Assembly: GCF_024345185.1 (NCBI RefSeq)
Contig: NZ_BROB01000016.1
Location: 1-64,000 of the forward strand
Length of the DNA: 64,000 bases
From: Levilactobacillus humaensis
Lineage (GTDB): Bacteria; Bacillota; Bacilli; Lactobacillales; Lactobacillaceae
Reading direction: 5' to 3'
Part shown: positions 42,627 to 51,719 of the stretch, one piece after another
How the letters are laid out: each line of letters opens with the position of its first letter
How positions within the stretch are numbered: the stretch's first letter is position 1
Position numbers and translations under genes: made by a program
The notes under the pieces: model-generated
What the model saw: only the letters and a program-made list of their open reading frames with translations
Database searches by the model: none
Told to the model about the DNA's origin: nothing

Positions 42627-43463
42627 ATGAAAAGATTAATTCGTCGTCTGGGCCTGCTGGTTGCCCTGACTGCCCTCACGGTGACGGTGACGGCCTGCGG
42701 GAGTAAGCCGTTGTCGTCACGAAATGTGTGGCACACGGATCAACAGTCCAAGACCATTACGTGGGGTGTGAAGGCCGATACCCGGTTGTTCGGGCTTCTT
42801 GACACCAAGGATGGCAAGATTAAAGGTTTTGAAGTGGATCTGGCCAACGCCTTAACCAAGCAGATGCTGGGTAAGAATGCTAAGGCCAAGTTCATTCAAG
42901 TGACGAGTTCGACGCGGATGCCCATGTTAAAGAATGGGAATATCGATGCCATTATGGCCACGATGACCAATACGCCAGAGCGGCGTAAACAGGTCGATTT
43001 CTCAAACACCTACTTCTTTGCCGGACAATCGCTCCTGGTGAAGAAGGGCAGTTCGATTAAAAATGTGAAGGATTTAAACCATGAGAAGGGCACTGTCCTT
43101 GGGGTGGTTGGATCCGACTCCGTTGAAAATGTTGCTAAGGTTGCGCCGAATGCCAAGGTACTCCAATTGACTGACTATGCGCAAGCCATGACAGCTTTAA
43201 AGTCTGGTCAAGGTCAGGCGTTAACGACCGATAACGGGATTTTATATGGGATGTCCGTTCAGAACCCGGGCTACGTCGTCACGGGTGGCACATTCGTCTC
43301 TGAACCTTACGGCATCGCGGTTGATAAGAACCAACAAGACTTCGTTAAGGCCACCAACAAGGCCTTAAAGGAACTCCGAGCTAACGGCGAATATAACCGG
43401 TTGCTTCACAAGTGGTTCCACAACGTGAAGGGCTTTGACTACGAGGAGGCGGCTAAAGAATGA
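42627..43463 (+). CDS. amino acid ABC transporter substrate-binding lipoprotein (GlnH-like)
   Basis: 278 aa. Signal peptide with lipobox TACG (Cys near residue 24). The solute-binding domain starts TITWGVKADTRLFGLLD, continues IKGFEVDLANALTKQML and contains the family MATMTNTPERRKQVDFS. It binds a polar amino acid outside the cell. Its stop overlaps the first permease gene by 4 bp. Confidence 0.91.
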   Translation: MKRLIRRLGLLVALTALTVTVTACGSKPLSSRNVWHTDQQSKTITWGVKADTRLFGLLDTKDGKIKGFEVDLANALTKQMLGKNAKAKFIQVTSSTRMPMLKNGNIDAIMATMTNTPERRKQVDFSNTYFFAGQSLLVKKGSSIKNVKDLNHEKGTVLGVVGSDSVENVAKVAPNAKVLQLTDYAQAMTALKSGQGQALTTDNGILYGMSVQNPGYVVTGGTFVSEPYGIAVDKNQQDFVKATNKALKELRANGEYNRLLHKWFHNVKGFDYEEAAKE

Positions 43464-44098
43464 TTAGTATCTTTCAAAACTACGGGGGAACGCTCTTGTA
43501 TGGCTTGGGTCAGACACTGTTATGTAGTCTGATTGCCTTGGTCCTTAGCCTCATCATCGGAACGTTCTTCGCTCTGCTTGAAGAGTCTCCCAGCAAGCTT
43601 GCTCGGGGTATTGCTCGAGTCTACATTGAAATTTTCCGGAACATTCCCTTACTGGTCATCACGATGTTCTTCTTCGTGGTTTTTCCCTTGTACGTCGTCA
43701 AGATGAACGGGTTTACCGCGGGGACCATTGGACTGACGTTGTATACGTCCTCCTTTATTGCCGAAACGGTGCGGGCGGGGATTAAGTCCGTGGATCCTGG
43801 TCAGATGGAAGGGGCCCGGGCCAATGGCCTGAGCTTCTGGCAAAGTATGCGTTACATCGTGTTACCACAAGCTTTCCGGTACGTTATTCCGCCATTAGGT
43901 AATCAATTTGTGAACCTGGTTAAGAACTCCTCGACGCTGGCCTTCGTGGGTGGCTTTGACCTGATGTATCAGGGGAATGTGATTGCTTCGAGTTCACTAC
44001 AAACCATTGCGGCTTACTCCGCGATTGGGGTGCTCTACTTGGTTATCACGTTGCCAATCAGTTACTACATGCGTTACCTGGAAAAACGGTTAGCTTAG
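43460..44098 (+). CDS. amino acid ABC transporter permease (GlnM-like)
   Basis: 212 aa, about five membrane segments. The EAA loop reads MEGARANGLSFWQSMRYIVLP. It pairs with the next permease to form the transmembrane channel. Overlaps the binding-protein gene by 4 bp. Confidence 0.91.
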   Translation: MISIFQNYGGTLLYGLGQTLLCSLIALVLSLIIGTFFALLEESPSKLARGIARVYIEIFRNIPLLVITMFFFVVFPLYVVKMNGFTAGTIGLTLYTSSFIAETVRAGIKSVDPGQMEGARANGLSFWQSMRYIVLPQAFRYVIPPLGNQFVNLVKNSSTLAFVGGFDLMYQGNVIASSSLQTIAAYSAIGVLYLVITLPISYYMRYLEKRLA

Positions 44099-44113
44099 GG
44101 GAGGAGAATAGAT

Positions 44114-44770
44114 ATGCTACAAAACTTTATTAACGCCTACTCCCCTGACAACCTCCGCTATCTCTTTGGCGGACTGGGGATCACACTGCTAGTCTCTGTG
44201 ATTTCTATCATCGGGAGCTTTATTATTGGGGCCATTCTGGGGATCATTCGTTACGTCAAGATTAAGTACGTCTCCGCCATTGTCGGGGTCGTCATCGATG
44301 TCATTCGGAACCTGCCGCTGATTCTGATTCTGTTCTTCACCTACTTCGGGTTACCCAACCTGGGGGTCAAGCCAGAGATTATTCCAGCGGCAATTCTGGC
44401 CATGACGATCTTCGAATCGACAATGCTGGCCGAAATTGTGCGTTCAGGGATTCAAGCCGTGGATTCTGGGCAGATGGAAGGGGCTCGAGCCAATGGGTTA
44501 ACCTACTGGCAAGGACTCTGGTATATCGTCTTGCCACAGGCTTTGGTGAAGATGATTCCAGCGATCGTGAGTCAATTTATCTCGCTGGTTAAGGATACGT
44601 CGTTGGCGACGATTATCCTCTTGCCAGAAATGCTGTTCCGGTCCCAGATTATCTATGGGCAGAACACCAATTACATTATTCCAATGTTCGTGGCCATTGC
44701 CGCCATGTACTTCGTGGTTTGTTACCTGCTATCATTGCTGGCACGCCACTTGGAAAAGCGTCAGGCTTAA
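44114..44770 (+). CDS. amino acid ABC transporter permease (GlnP-like)
   Basis: 218 aa, about five membrane segments, with the EAA loop MEGARANGLTYWQGLWYIVLP. It is the second half of the heterodimeric channel and ends the operon before a strong terminator. AGGGGAGGAG precedes the start. Confidence 0.91.
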   Translation: MLQNFINAYSPDNLRYLFGGLGITLLVSVISIIGSFIIGAILGIIRYVKIKYVSAIVGVVIDVIRNLPLILILFFTYFGLPNLGVKPEIIPAAILAMTIFESTMLAEIVRSGIQAVDSGQMEGARANGLTYWQGLWYIVLPQALVKMIPAIVSQFISLVKDTSLATIILLPEMLFRSQIIYGQNTNYIIPMFVAIAAMYFVVCYLLSLLARHLEKRQA

Positions 44771-44786
44771 CATTTTAAATTTGAAC

Positions 44787-44823
44787 GCCACACCGAGAAT
44801 CAAATTCGGTGTGGCGCTTTTTG
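44787..44823 (+). terminator. terminator of the glutamine-type ABC operon
   Basis: A 10-bp perfect stem (GCCACACCGA with TCGGTGTGGC) is followed by GCTTTTTG. Confidence 0.9.
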
Positions 44824-44839
44824 TTATGTTGTGTGCAGT

Positions 44840-45026
44840 TTGGCCGCCTGCGGCTGCCAGGGATTACGCCTGCTGTGGGGACGCTTCAGCCTGTGGGCTT
44901 CTCGCTCGATTTGAAGCCCCGCCAGGGGCGCGGGTCTTCAAAGTCGCCCGTGGTGTAAGGCCGAGAAAGATCACTCGGTCTAACACCACCTCCACGGCCG
45001 GCTCCATCCCTGGCCTCCTCCGGCTA
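44840..45026 (+). repeat. dispersed structured repeat R3, copy 1
   Basis: About 190 nt match 56267-56457 in inverted orientation. Several hairpins are shared: TTGAAGCCCCGC with GCGGGTCTTCAA, GTGGTGTAAGGCCGAGAAA with CTCGGTCTAACACCAC, and an outer ATCCCTGGC-type pairing between the two ends. Short ORFs inside (encoding an ARFEAPP-type peptide) occur in both copies but lack ribosome sites. Followed, after 166 nt of unremarkable sequence (45027-45192), by R2 copy 2. Confidence 0.75.
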
Positions 45027-45192
45027 AGATTGATCGTTACCGCGACAAAGAAAAAAGGCAGCGACGCTATTGTCTTGAGCATTCAGGTAGCCGGTTGGTC
45101 TGACTTATTGGCGTTTAGGTTATGGGATGGCTATTTGACTGCTCTTCAATTTTCACAGTGACGGACTTCAAGGACTTCCTCCTGAAGTTGGC

Positions 45193-45397
45193 TTGGTGCT
45201 TCCACCTAAGCCGTGAGGCCGGCAGATAGGGGCTCAGGCGCGTCGTTCTCCTTAGTCAGGGAGTGACCTTCTCGCTGGCTTAGGAGAAAACCAAGCTTGG
45301 AGACTCGTGGGTTTCGAGGCTTCAAGTTGTGTTCGCACCGTTCCAGCCCCTAGCTGCCGGCCGGTAAGGCGAGTGATTCTGCCAAAGTAGCCGAATA
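45193..45397 (+). repeat. dispersed structured repeat R2, copy 2
   Basis: Near-identical to 172-350 for 179 nt without a gap, then weakly similar. The outer stem pairs GCCGGCAGATAGGGGCT with AGCCCCTAGCTGCCGGC, carrying a compensatory change relative to copy 1. The inner TTCTCCTTAGTCAG with CTGGCTTAGGAGAA hairpin is kept. Confidence 0.75.
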
Positions 45398-45448
45398 TTG
45401 GAGATAGACTAATTGTCTTAGTACATCCCTAAACGGGATTGAGAACAA

Positions 45449-45482
45449 GAAAAAAGCCATCCTAGCAAGTGCTAGGATGGCT
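45449..45482 (-). terminator. terminator of hflX
   Basis: On the minus strand AGCCATCCTAGCA pairs with TGCTAGGATGGCT, followed by TTTTTC. Confidence 0.9.
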
Positions 45483-45494
45483 CACAAAACGAAT

Positions 45495-46781
45495 TTAGCT
45501 GTGTTCTTCGGTAACGACGAATTTCTTGAAACGGTCAAAGTCAGCCTGTTGGAGTTCGACCTTGATGGCTGTCCCATCCTCGACATAGTCCGTGCTCAAG
45601 ACGTGGGCATGTTCGTTGAGGTAAGAGACCACTTCACCCTCAGAGAAGGGGATGAGGAAGTTAGCCGTGACGTAGTTGTGGAAGACTTTCTCCTTGATAG
45701 CTTGAACCAACAGGTCCAAGGAAGCATCATCCAACGCCGAGAGGACCAATTGGTCACCGGCCCGGGTTGGGTAGGTGGCTTCGGTCAGGTCGGCCTTGTT
45801 GAAGACGGTAATCATGGGCACGTCGGTCACGCCAATGTCCATTAAAGTCTTCTCAGTGGTGGCCATCATCGATTCCTTATTGGCGTCGGCGTAGTCGACA
45901 ACCTGAATCAAGAGGTCGGCATTGGCAGCCTCGGCCAGCGTTGAGCGGAAGGCCTTGACCAGTTGGGTTGGCAACTGGCTGACGAATCCAACGGTATCGC
46001 TCAACAACATTTTCTTTTGATCGGGGAAGACCAGTTGCCGCACACTGGTATCCAGCGTTGCGAACAACATGTCCTTAACGAAGACCTGTTTGTCTTCGTT
46101 CTTCCCAAATTTACGAACTAGGGCATTCATCAACGTTGATTTGCCGGCGTTGGTGTAACCGACCAGGGCAACGGAAGGCAGTTGGTTGCGTTCTCGTTGT
46201 TGCCGCTGAGTCGCAGCGGCCTGGTTGATTTCCTTGAGTTCGTGGTTGACGTGGTTGATGGACCGTTGAATGGTCCGCCGACTCATTTCAGTCTGAGATT
46301 CACCGGAACCACGGTTGGTGAAACCACCGCCACCACCGCTACCAGTCTGTTGGTCCAGTCGTTGTGAGGCGCTGGTGTGTAGGCGAGGTAACTGGTATTG
46401 GAGCATGGCCAATTGCACCTGAAGCTTGGCTTCACGGGATTGGGCCCGGTTAGCGAAAATTTCGAGAATCAGGCCGGTCCGATCAATGATGCGGGCCTTG
46501 GTGCCATTCTCCAAGTTACGAATCTGACTTGGGGTCAGTTCGTCATTGACGATGATGACATTGACTTCGTCATCCGCCACAATCTCGGCCAATTCTTCAA
46601 CTTTCCCAGTTCCGAAATAAGTTCCGGGATTTGGTTTGGTGAGTGATTGTTGAATCTCCTCAACCACTGTCATGTTGTTGGCCTCGACCAAGTTTTTAAG
46701 TTCCGTCATCGAGTAATCAAACGTGGCCTGACCAGCGTTTAATCCAATCGTAATAACGGGTGTTCGTGGGGTTTCTTCCAT
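45495..46781 (-). CDS. hflX: ribosome-associated GTPase HflX
   Basis: 428 aa. The N-terminal HflX domain (about residues 1-195, with a Gly-rich GGGGG turn near 150) precedes the GTPase domain. G1 is GYTNAGKST near 208, G3 DTVGF and G4 NKAD. HflX splits stalled 70S ribosomes under stress and can confer some macrolide or lincosamide tolerance. AGGAGG precedes the ATG. It stands alone. Confidence 0.94.
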   Translation of the reverse strand: MEETPRTPVITIGLNAGQATFDYSMTELKNLVEANNMTVVEEIQQSLTKPNPGTYFGTGKVEELAEIVADDEVNVIIVNDELTPSQIRNLENGTKARIIDRTGLILEIFANRAQSREAKLQVQLAMLQYQLPRLHTSASQRLDQQTGSGGGGGFTNRGSGESQTEMSRRTIQRSINHVNHELKEINQAAATQRQQRERNQLPSVALVGYTNAGKSTLMNALVRKFGKNEDKQVFVKDMLFATLDTSVRQLVFPDQKKMLLSDTVGFVSQLPTQLVKAFRSTLAEAANADLLIQVVDYADANKESMMATTEKTLMDIGVTDVPMITVFNKADLTEATYPTRAGDQLVLSALDDASLDLLVQAIKEKVFHNYVTANFLIPFSEGEVVSYLNEHAHVLSTDYVEDGTAIKVELQQADFDRFKKFVVTEEHS

Positions 46782-46879
46782 GAGATGACCTCCTCTTAAA
46801 GTCCTTGTGTTGAGTATAACATGCAGGGCAAAATCCGGTTGATTTTTTGCCAGTAAATTAAATTAATTAAAAAAACATG

Positions 46880-46908
46880 TTGATTCTCACCGTTTTATAA
46901 TCTACAAT
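46880..46908 (+). promoter_or_regulatory. promoter of oppA copy 1
   Basis: TTGATT (46880-46885), a 17-bp spacer and TACAAT (46903-46908). The same two boxes and spacing recur before oppA copy 2. Confidence 0.7.
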
Positions 46909-46964
46909 GAATCCTGACGTTTACGTCGAGAGGAAATGAAAGATTGAGAGGGGTCGGAATTAGT

Positions 46965-48593
46965 ATGAAGGCTAGGTCATTAATTACGTTAGGAGCCGTT
47001 GCCACACTCGCTGCAGTTTCATTAGCAGGTTGTGGGAACTCCTCGAGCAGTGCCAGCCAGGCCAAGGATCAAACCTTAACTTGGATGGAAAGTTCTACCT
47101 CACCCACCATGGATAACTCATTGGCAACCGATGTGGTTTCCGGTGAAACACTTAACAACACTGGTGAAGGTCTACTGAAGTTTGGGAAAAACAGTAGCAC
47201 ACACCCAGGTGTCGCTAAGAGCTATAGCAAGTCCAAGGATGGCAAGACGTATACGTTCAATCTCCGGAAGTCCAACTGGAGTAATGGGGACAAGGTTACC
47301 GCAAAAGATTTCGTTTATGGGTGGCAACGCACTGTCAACCCGAAGACGGGGTCACAATACGCCTACTTATACGCTGATGTCGCGAATGCCAACGCCATTA
47401 TGAAGGGTAAGAAGGCTGTCTCGACCTTAGGAATTAAGGCTGAAGGGGATTACAAGGTTAAGGTTACCTTGACGCATCCCGTTAGTTACTTCCCAACGTT
47501 GGTTGCTCAGACAGCATTCTTCCCACAAAACCAAAGCGTCGTTGAAAAGTACGGTAAGAAGTACGCCACGACCGCTGCGGACAATGTCTACAACGGGGCA
47601 TTTACGCTGAGTTACTGGACCGGGACTTCCGATAACTGGACCCTCTCTAAGAACAACAAGTACTGGGATGCTAAGCATGTGAAGTTACATAAGATTAAGT
47701 TTAACGCGGTTAAGGATCCGCAGACGGCACTGAGTCAATACCAGAGTGGTAAGCTCGACGCCATCTACTTGAGTGGTCAACAACCAAAGAACTACAAGCA
47801 CGATAAGGAATACCATGCCCGGAACAGTTCACGAGTTTCTTACATCGAACTGAACCAACGTAAGGATAGCATGATGCAAAACGTCAAGGCTCGTCAGGCT
47901 CTGTCGCTTGTCTTGAACCGTAGCCAATTCGTCAACAAGGTTCTTGACGATGGCTCAAAGGTGGCTACTGGTATCGTTACCAGTGGGTTAGCTATCCGTA
48001 ACGGCAAGGACTTCGCCCAACAAGGGACGATTCCAGCTGCTACTGAACACAACGTTGCTAAGGCGCAGAAGTTGTGGAAGGAAGCCTTGAAGGAAACGGG
48101 TCGCAAGAGTTATGACCTGACCTTAACGGCCGACGACACGCCTGAAGGTAAGAGCACGACCGAATACGTTCAGAGTCAATGGTCGAAGTTGTCTGGTTTG
48201 AAGGTCACGAATGCCAACATTCCTTACAAGACGCGTTTGTCACGTTCCGCTTCTGGGGACTTCCAAGCCGTTGTCACCCTTTGGGGGGCCGACTTCCCAG
48301 ACCCAATCACCGACCTGTCACTGTTCACGTCTAACAACACTTACAACGATGGTCGTTGGAAGAACAGTCAATATGACAAGTTGATTGATGAAGCTACCAC
48401 CAAGAACGCTAACAAGCCAGCCGCTCGTTGGCAGAACTTGATTGATGCCCAAAAGGTTCTTTTGAAGGACCAAGGGATCATTCCGGTTGCTCAAAGTGGG
48501 AAGCCACAATTGGTCAAGTCTAACGTCAAGGGTGTTATCTACTTCCCAGTAAGTTCTAACTGGGACTTCAGTAGAGCCTACATTAGCAAGTAA
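46965..48593 (+). CDS. oppA: oligopeptide ABC transporter substrate-binding lipoprotein, copy 1
   Basis: 542 aa. The lipobox LAGC has Cys near residue 23. The SBP_bac_5 fold (family 5 solute-binding protein) follows, with DVVSGETLNNTGEGLLKFG near the N-terminus and the NWDFSRAYIS end. It captures oligopeptides for OppBCDF. GAGAGGGG precedes ATG 46965. It is the same length as copy 2 and aligns with it throughout, the two differing mostly in the middle and in the pocket region. It has its own promoter and terminator. Confidence 0.94.
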   Translation: MKARSLITLGAVATLAAVSLAGCGNSSSSASQAKDQTLTWMESSTSPTMDNSLATDVVSGETLNNTGEGLLKFGKNSSTHPGVAKSYSKSKDGKTYTFNLRKSNWSNGDKVTAKDFVYGWQRTVNPKTGSQYAYLYADVANANAIMKGKKAVSTLGIKAEGDYKVKVTLTHPVSYFPTLVAQTAFFPQNQSVVEKYGKKYATTAADNVYNGAFTLSYWTGTSDNWTLSKNNKYWDAKHVKLHKIKFNAVKDPQTALSQYQSGKLDAIYLSGQQPKNYKHDKEYHARNSSRVSYIELNQRKDSMMQNVKARQALSLVLNRSQFVNKVLDDGSKVATGIVTSGLAIRNGKDFAQQGTIPAATEHNVAKAQKLWKEALKETGRKSYDLTLTADDTPEGKSTTEYVQSQWSKLSGLKVTNANIPYKTRLSRSASGDFQAVVTLWGADFPDPITDLSLFTSNNTYNDGRWKNSQYDKLIDEATTKNANKPAARWQNLIDAQKVLLKDQGIIPVAQSGKPQLVKSNVKGVIYFPVSSNWDFSRAYISK

Positions 48594-48605
48594 AAATTAA
48601 ACAGG

Positions 48606-48646
48606 AAAGGTGGAAATCGGCGTGTTCGCTGATTCCCACCTTTTTG
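48606..48646 (+). terminator. terminator of oppA copy 1
   Basis: AAAGGTGG-AATC-GCG pairs with CGC-GATT-CCACCTTT, followed by TT. Confidence 0.85.
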
Positions 48647-48740
48647 GTCCTCAGGATAATGAGGTGACGGTTTCAAATAGCGGTTGTTGCAGGGTCGACC
48701 GACTGGGTTAAATACTTAACCTATAATAGGAAGAAACTGA

Positions 48741-48754
48741 TGAAAACGTTACCA
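48741..48754 (+). promoter_or_regulatory. cre-like site upstream of oppA copy 2
   Basis: TGAAAACGTTACCA matches the CcpA consensus TGWAANCGNTNWCA at all but one position. It lies just after a TATAAT box (48722-48727) and about 110 nt before the oppA copy 2 promoter. The rest of 48647-48865 shows no gene I trust. Confidence 0.4.
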
Positions 48755-48865
48755 AAAAGTTATCTGAATATGAGAGAAATGTGTAATTTAATTTTAATTT
48801 GCCATTTTAAAGCCTGTTATACCGGCATTTGCAAGTAATTCGTTAGTTTAAATTAATATTTGGCA

Positions 48866-48894
48866 TTGATTTTAATCGTATTCTAATATACAAT
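48866..48894 (+). promoter_or_regulatory. promoter of oppA copy 2
   Basis: TTGATT (48866-48871), a 17-bp spacer and TACAAT (48889-48894), the same boxes as before oppA copy 1. Confidence 0.7.
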
Positions 48895-48956
48895 TGGAAA
48901 CATCAAATTTGAGGCTATCAATTTATATCACAACTACACATAAAGGGGTTGGATTT

Positions 48957-50585
48957 ATGAAAGTCAAATCGGCAGTCAAACTGGGGACGGTGGCTACTTT
49001 CGCCGCAGTAATCCTTGCGGCCTGTGGGTCATCGTCGAGCAGTTCAAGTGAAGCAAGTAAACAAACGTTAAACTGGATGGAAGCCTCTGCTTTACCATCT
49101 ATGGATTCCGCCACCGCCACCGACGTCGTTTCGGGCGAAACGCTTAACAACACTGGTGAAGGTCTGTTACGGTTCGGTAAGAACAGTAGCGTTCATCCTG
49201 GGGTTGCCAAGAGTTACAAGGTTTCTAAAGACGGCAAAACCTACACCTTCAATTTACGTAAATCTAACTGGAGCAACGGGGACAAAGTTACCGCCAAGGA
49301 TTTCGTTTATGCCTGGCAACGCACTGTGAACCCGAAGACAGCTTCCCAATACGCCTACATGTATGCGCCGGTTAAAAATGCCAATGAAATCATGACCAGT
49401 AAAAAAGCTGTTTCTAGCTTAGGGGTCAAAGCTGTTGGTGATTACAAGTTGGTTGTGACCTTAACGCAAGCGACGGATTACTTCCCATCCTTAGCCGCTA
49501 GCCCAATGTTCTTCCCACAGAACAAGACGGTCGTTCAGAAGTACGGTAAAAAGTACGCCACGAACGCTCAGGACAACGTTTACAACGGACCATTCAAGTT
49601 AACCTACTGGACTGGGACATCAGATAACTGGACGTTAAGTAAAAACAGTAAGTACTGGAATGCAAAGAATGTTAAACTAAAGAAGATCAACTTTAAGACG
49701 GTGAAGGATCCACAAACCTCTTTGAGTCAATACCAAAGCGGGAAACTGGATGCCACTTACTTGAGTGGTCAACAACCGAAGAACTACAAGCACGATAAAC
49801 AATACGTTGAACGGAAGGGGGCTTCGACGTTCTACATTGAATTGAACCAACGGAAAGACAGTATGATGAAGAACAAGAAGGCCCGTCAAGCCTTATCATT
49901 GGCTATCAACCGGAAACAATTTGTGAACAAGGTCTTAGCCGATGGCTCCTCAGAAGCTAAGGGGTTGGTCTCAACTGGGTTGATGTCATACAAGGGTAAG
50001 GACTTCAACACCGCTTCCGCCGTTCCAGAAGCCACTTCCACTGATTTGACCAAAGCCAAAAAGCTTTGGAAAGAAGCCTTGAAGGAAACTGGTCGTTCAA
50101 GCTACGACTTAACGTTAACGGCTGACGATACGCCAGCTGCTAAGAACACCTTGGAATTCGTTCAAAGTCAATGGTCGAAGTTAGGCAACATCAAGGTTAC
50201 CAACCAAAGTCTCCCATTCAAGACGCGGTTGAGCCGTTCCGAAAACGGTCAGTTCCAAGCCGTTGTTTCTGGCTGGGGTGCTGATTACCCAGATGCTATC
50301 TCCTTCCTGGAAATGTTCACCAAGACCAATTCCTACAACCGTGGGAAATGGGTCAATGCTTCATACGACAAGGATATTGCCGCTGCTGATGGCAAAGATG
50401 CCAACAATGAAGCTGCTCGTTGGACCGATTTGGTTGACGCACAGAAGACGTTATTGAAGGACCAAGGGATCATCCCACTGTACCAACAAGGGAAATCACA
50501 ACTGGTCAAGTCTAACGTCAAGGGTGTTATCTACTTCCCAACCGGCGCTAACTGGGACTTCAGTAAAGCTTACATTGCCAAATAA
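48957..50585 (+). CDS. oppA: oligopeptide ABC transporter substrate-binding lipoprotein, copy 2
   Basis: 542 aa. Lipobox LAAC with Cys near residue 23, then a short Ser-rich linker and the family 5 solute-binding fold. It arose by tandem duplication with copy 1 (shared DVVSGETLNNTGEG, YLSGQQPKNYKHDK and SNVKGVIYFP). ATG 48957 follows AAAGGGG. Separate promoter and terminator suggest it can be expressed apart from OppBCDF, as expected when binding protein is needed in excess. The two copies may differ in peptide preference. Confidence 0.94.
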   Translation: MKVKSAVKLGTVATFAAVILAACGSSSSSSSEASKQTLNWMEASALPSMDSATATDVVSGETLNNTGEGLLRFGKNSSVHPGVAKSYKVSKDGKTYTFNLRKSNWSNGDKVTAKDFVYAWQRTVNPKTASQYAYMYAPVKNANEIMTSKKAVSSLGVKAVGDYKLVVTLTQATDYFPSLAASPMFFPQNKTVVQKYGKKYATNAQDNVYNGPFKLTYWTGTSDNWTLSKNSKYWNAKNVKLKKINFKTVKDPQTSLSQYQSGKLDATYLSGQQPKNYKHDKQYVERKGASTFYIELNQRKDSMMKNKKARQALSLAINRKQFVNKVLADGSSEAKGLVSTGLMSYKGKDFNTASAVPEATSTDLTKAKKLWKEALKETGRSSYDLTLTADDTPAAKNTLEFVQSQWSKLGNIKVTNQSLPFKTRLSRSENGQFQAVVSGWGADYPDAISFLEMFTKTNSYNRGKWVNASYDKDIAAADGKDANNEAARWTDLVDAQKTLLKDQGIIPLYQQGKSQLVKSNVKGVIYFPTGANWDFSKAYIAK

Positions 50586-50640
50586 TTTCATTTAAATTAG
50601 TCATTACGTTATAGAACCAATCGTGATAGTTTCATCGGGG

Positions 50641-50675
50641 AGTAAGGATTAACGAGACTGTTAGTCCTTACTTTT
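50641..50675 (+). terminator. terminator between oppA copy 2 and oppB
   Basis: AGTAAGGA pairs with TCCTTACT (with TTAAC and GTTAG extending the stem), followed by TTTT. Partial read-through would lower oppBCDF relative to oppA. Confidence 0.82.
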
Positions 50676-50720
50676 CGATATTTAGCAATCATTTATCGTC
50701 TTGTTGTTTTCAACTAATTC

Positions 50721-50736
50721 TTGTTAAGCTTAACAA
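50721..50736 (+). promoter_or_regulatory. perfect 16-bp palindrome before oppB
   Basis: TTGTTAAGCTTAACAA reads the same on both strands and lies 42 nt before the oppB start. It could be an operator for the oppBCDF unit. Confidence 0.45.
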
Positions 50737-50778
50737 CTTAACGGTAACGAATAAGTCTACTGATTGAGAGGTAAACAA

Positions 50779-51708
50779 ATGGCAAAGTACCTAGCAAAGC
50801 GGATCTTTTATCTGATCCTGACCTTATTCATCGTTATTACCGTCACATTCTTCCTGATGAAGTTGTTACCAGGGACTCCCTTGACCAACCAAGCCAAGCT
50901 CTCACAGAGCCAAATTGCCTTAATCTACAAGCAATATGGTTTGGACAAGCCAGAATGGCAGCAATACCTGCTTTACTTAGCAGGGGCTGTCAAAGGGGAC
51001 TTTGGAACGTCCTTCCAATTCAGCGATCAACCCGTATCCTACCTGCTTTCTAGTCGGATCGGACCATCCTTACAGATTGGGCTGCAAGCCATGGTTGTTG
51101 GGGTTGTTCTGGGAATCTTGGTCGGCGCCATCGGAGCTATGCGGCAAAACACTTGGGTTGATACGACCACTACGGTGGTGTCAATTCTGGGGATTTCAAT
51201 TCCTTCCTTCGTTCTTGCGGTCTTACTCCAATACTACTTGGGGTTAAAGGCCCAGCTCTTCCCAATCGCCGAATGGGGTGGCTTCATCTACACGGTGCTC
51301 CCAACCCTGGCGTTAGGCGCGACACCGTTAGCCGAATCGGCGCGGTTCGTTCGAACGGAAATGGTTGACGTACTCAGTTCCGATTACATTGAACTGGCAA
51401 AAGCCAAAGGGCTCAGCCGGATGGGGGTTATCTACCACCATGCCTTACGAAACAGTCTGATTCCGCTAATTACCATTGTGGGGCCTTTAGCGGTTAACAT
51501 CATGACCGGGTCCATGGTTGTGGAAAACATCTTCTCTATCCCTGGGATTGGGGAACAATTCGTCAAGTCCGTCTTGACCAATGACTACCCAACCATCATG
51601 GGCTTAACCATTATCTATTCATTCATGCTGTGTGTCGTCCTGTTGTTCACCGATATCCTTTACGGAATCGTTGACCCACGGATTCGACTCACGGGGAAAG
51701 CTAACTAG
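50779..51708 (+). CDS. oppB: oligopeptide ABC transporter permease OppB
   Basis: 309 aa with about six membrane segments. The EAA loop reads YIELAKAKGLSRMGVIYHHALRN. First gene of oppBCDF. GAGAGGT precedes ATG 50779. Confidence 0.94.
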   Translation: MAKYLAKRIFYLILTLFIVITVTFFLMKLLPGTPLTNQAKLSQSQIALIYKQYGLDKPEWQQYLLYLAGAVKGDFGTSFQFSDQPVSYLLSSRIGPSLQIGLQAMVVGVVLGILVGAIGAMRQNTWVDTTTTVVSILGISIPSFVLAVLLQYYLGLKAQLFPIAEWGGFIYTVLPTLALGATPLAESARFVRTEMVDVLSSDYIELAKAKGLSRMGVIYHHALRNSLIPLITIVGPLAVNIMTGSMVVENIFSIPGIGEQFVKSVLTNDYPTIMGLTIIYSFMLCVVLLFTDILYGIVDPRIRLTGKAN

Positions 51709-51719
51709 GAGGTAAATAA

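Noticed and set aside
44882-45161. ORFs inside R3 that could be called proteins (ARFEAPP-type)
   Set aside because: They lie in a structured repeat, appear on both strands of both copies and lack ribosome sites.
48740-48838. A 32-codon ORF with four cysteines between the oppA genes (MKTLPKSYLNMREMCNLILI start)
   Set aside because: Its ribosome-like site directly follows the only nearby TATAAT, upstream of where transcription would begin, and a cre-like sequence overlaps its start. Probably chance.
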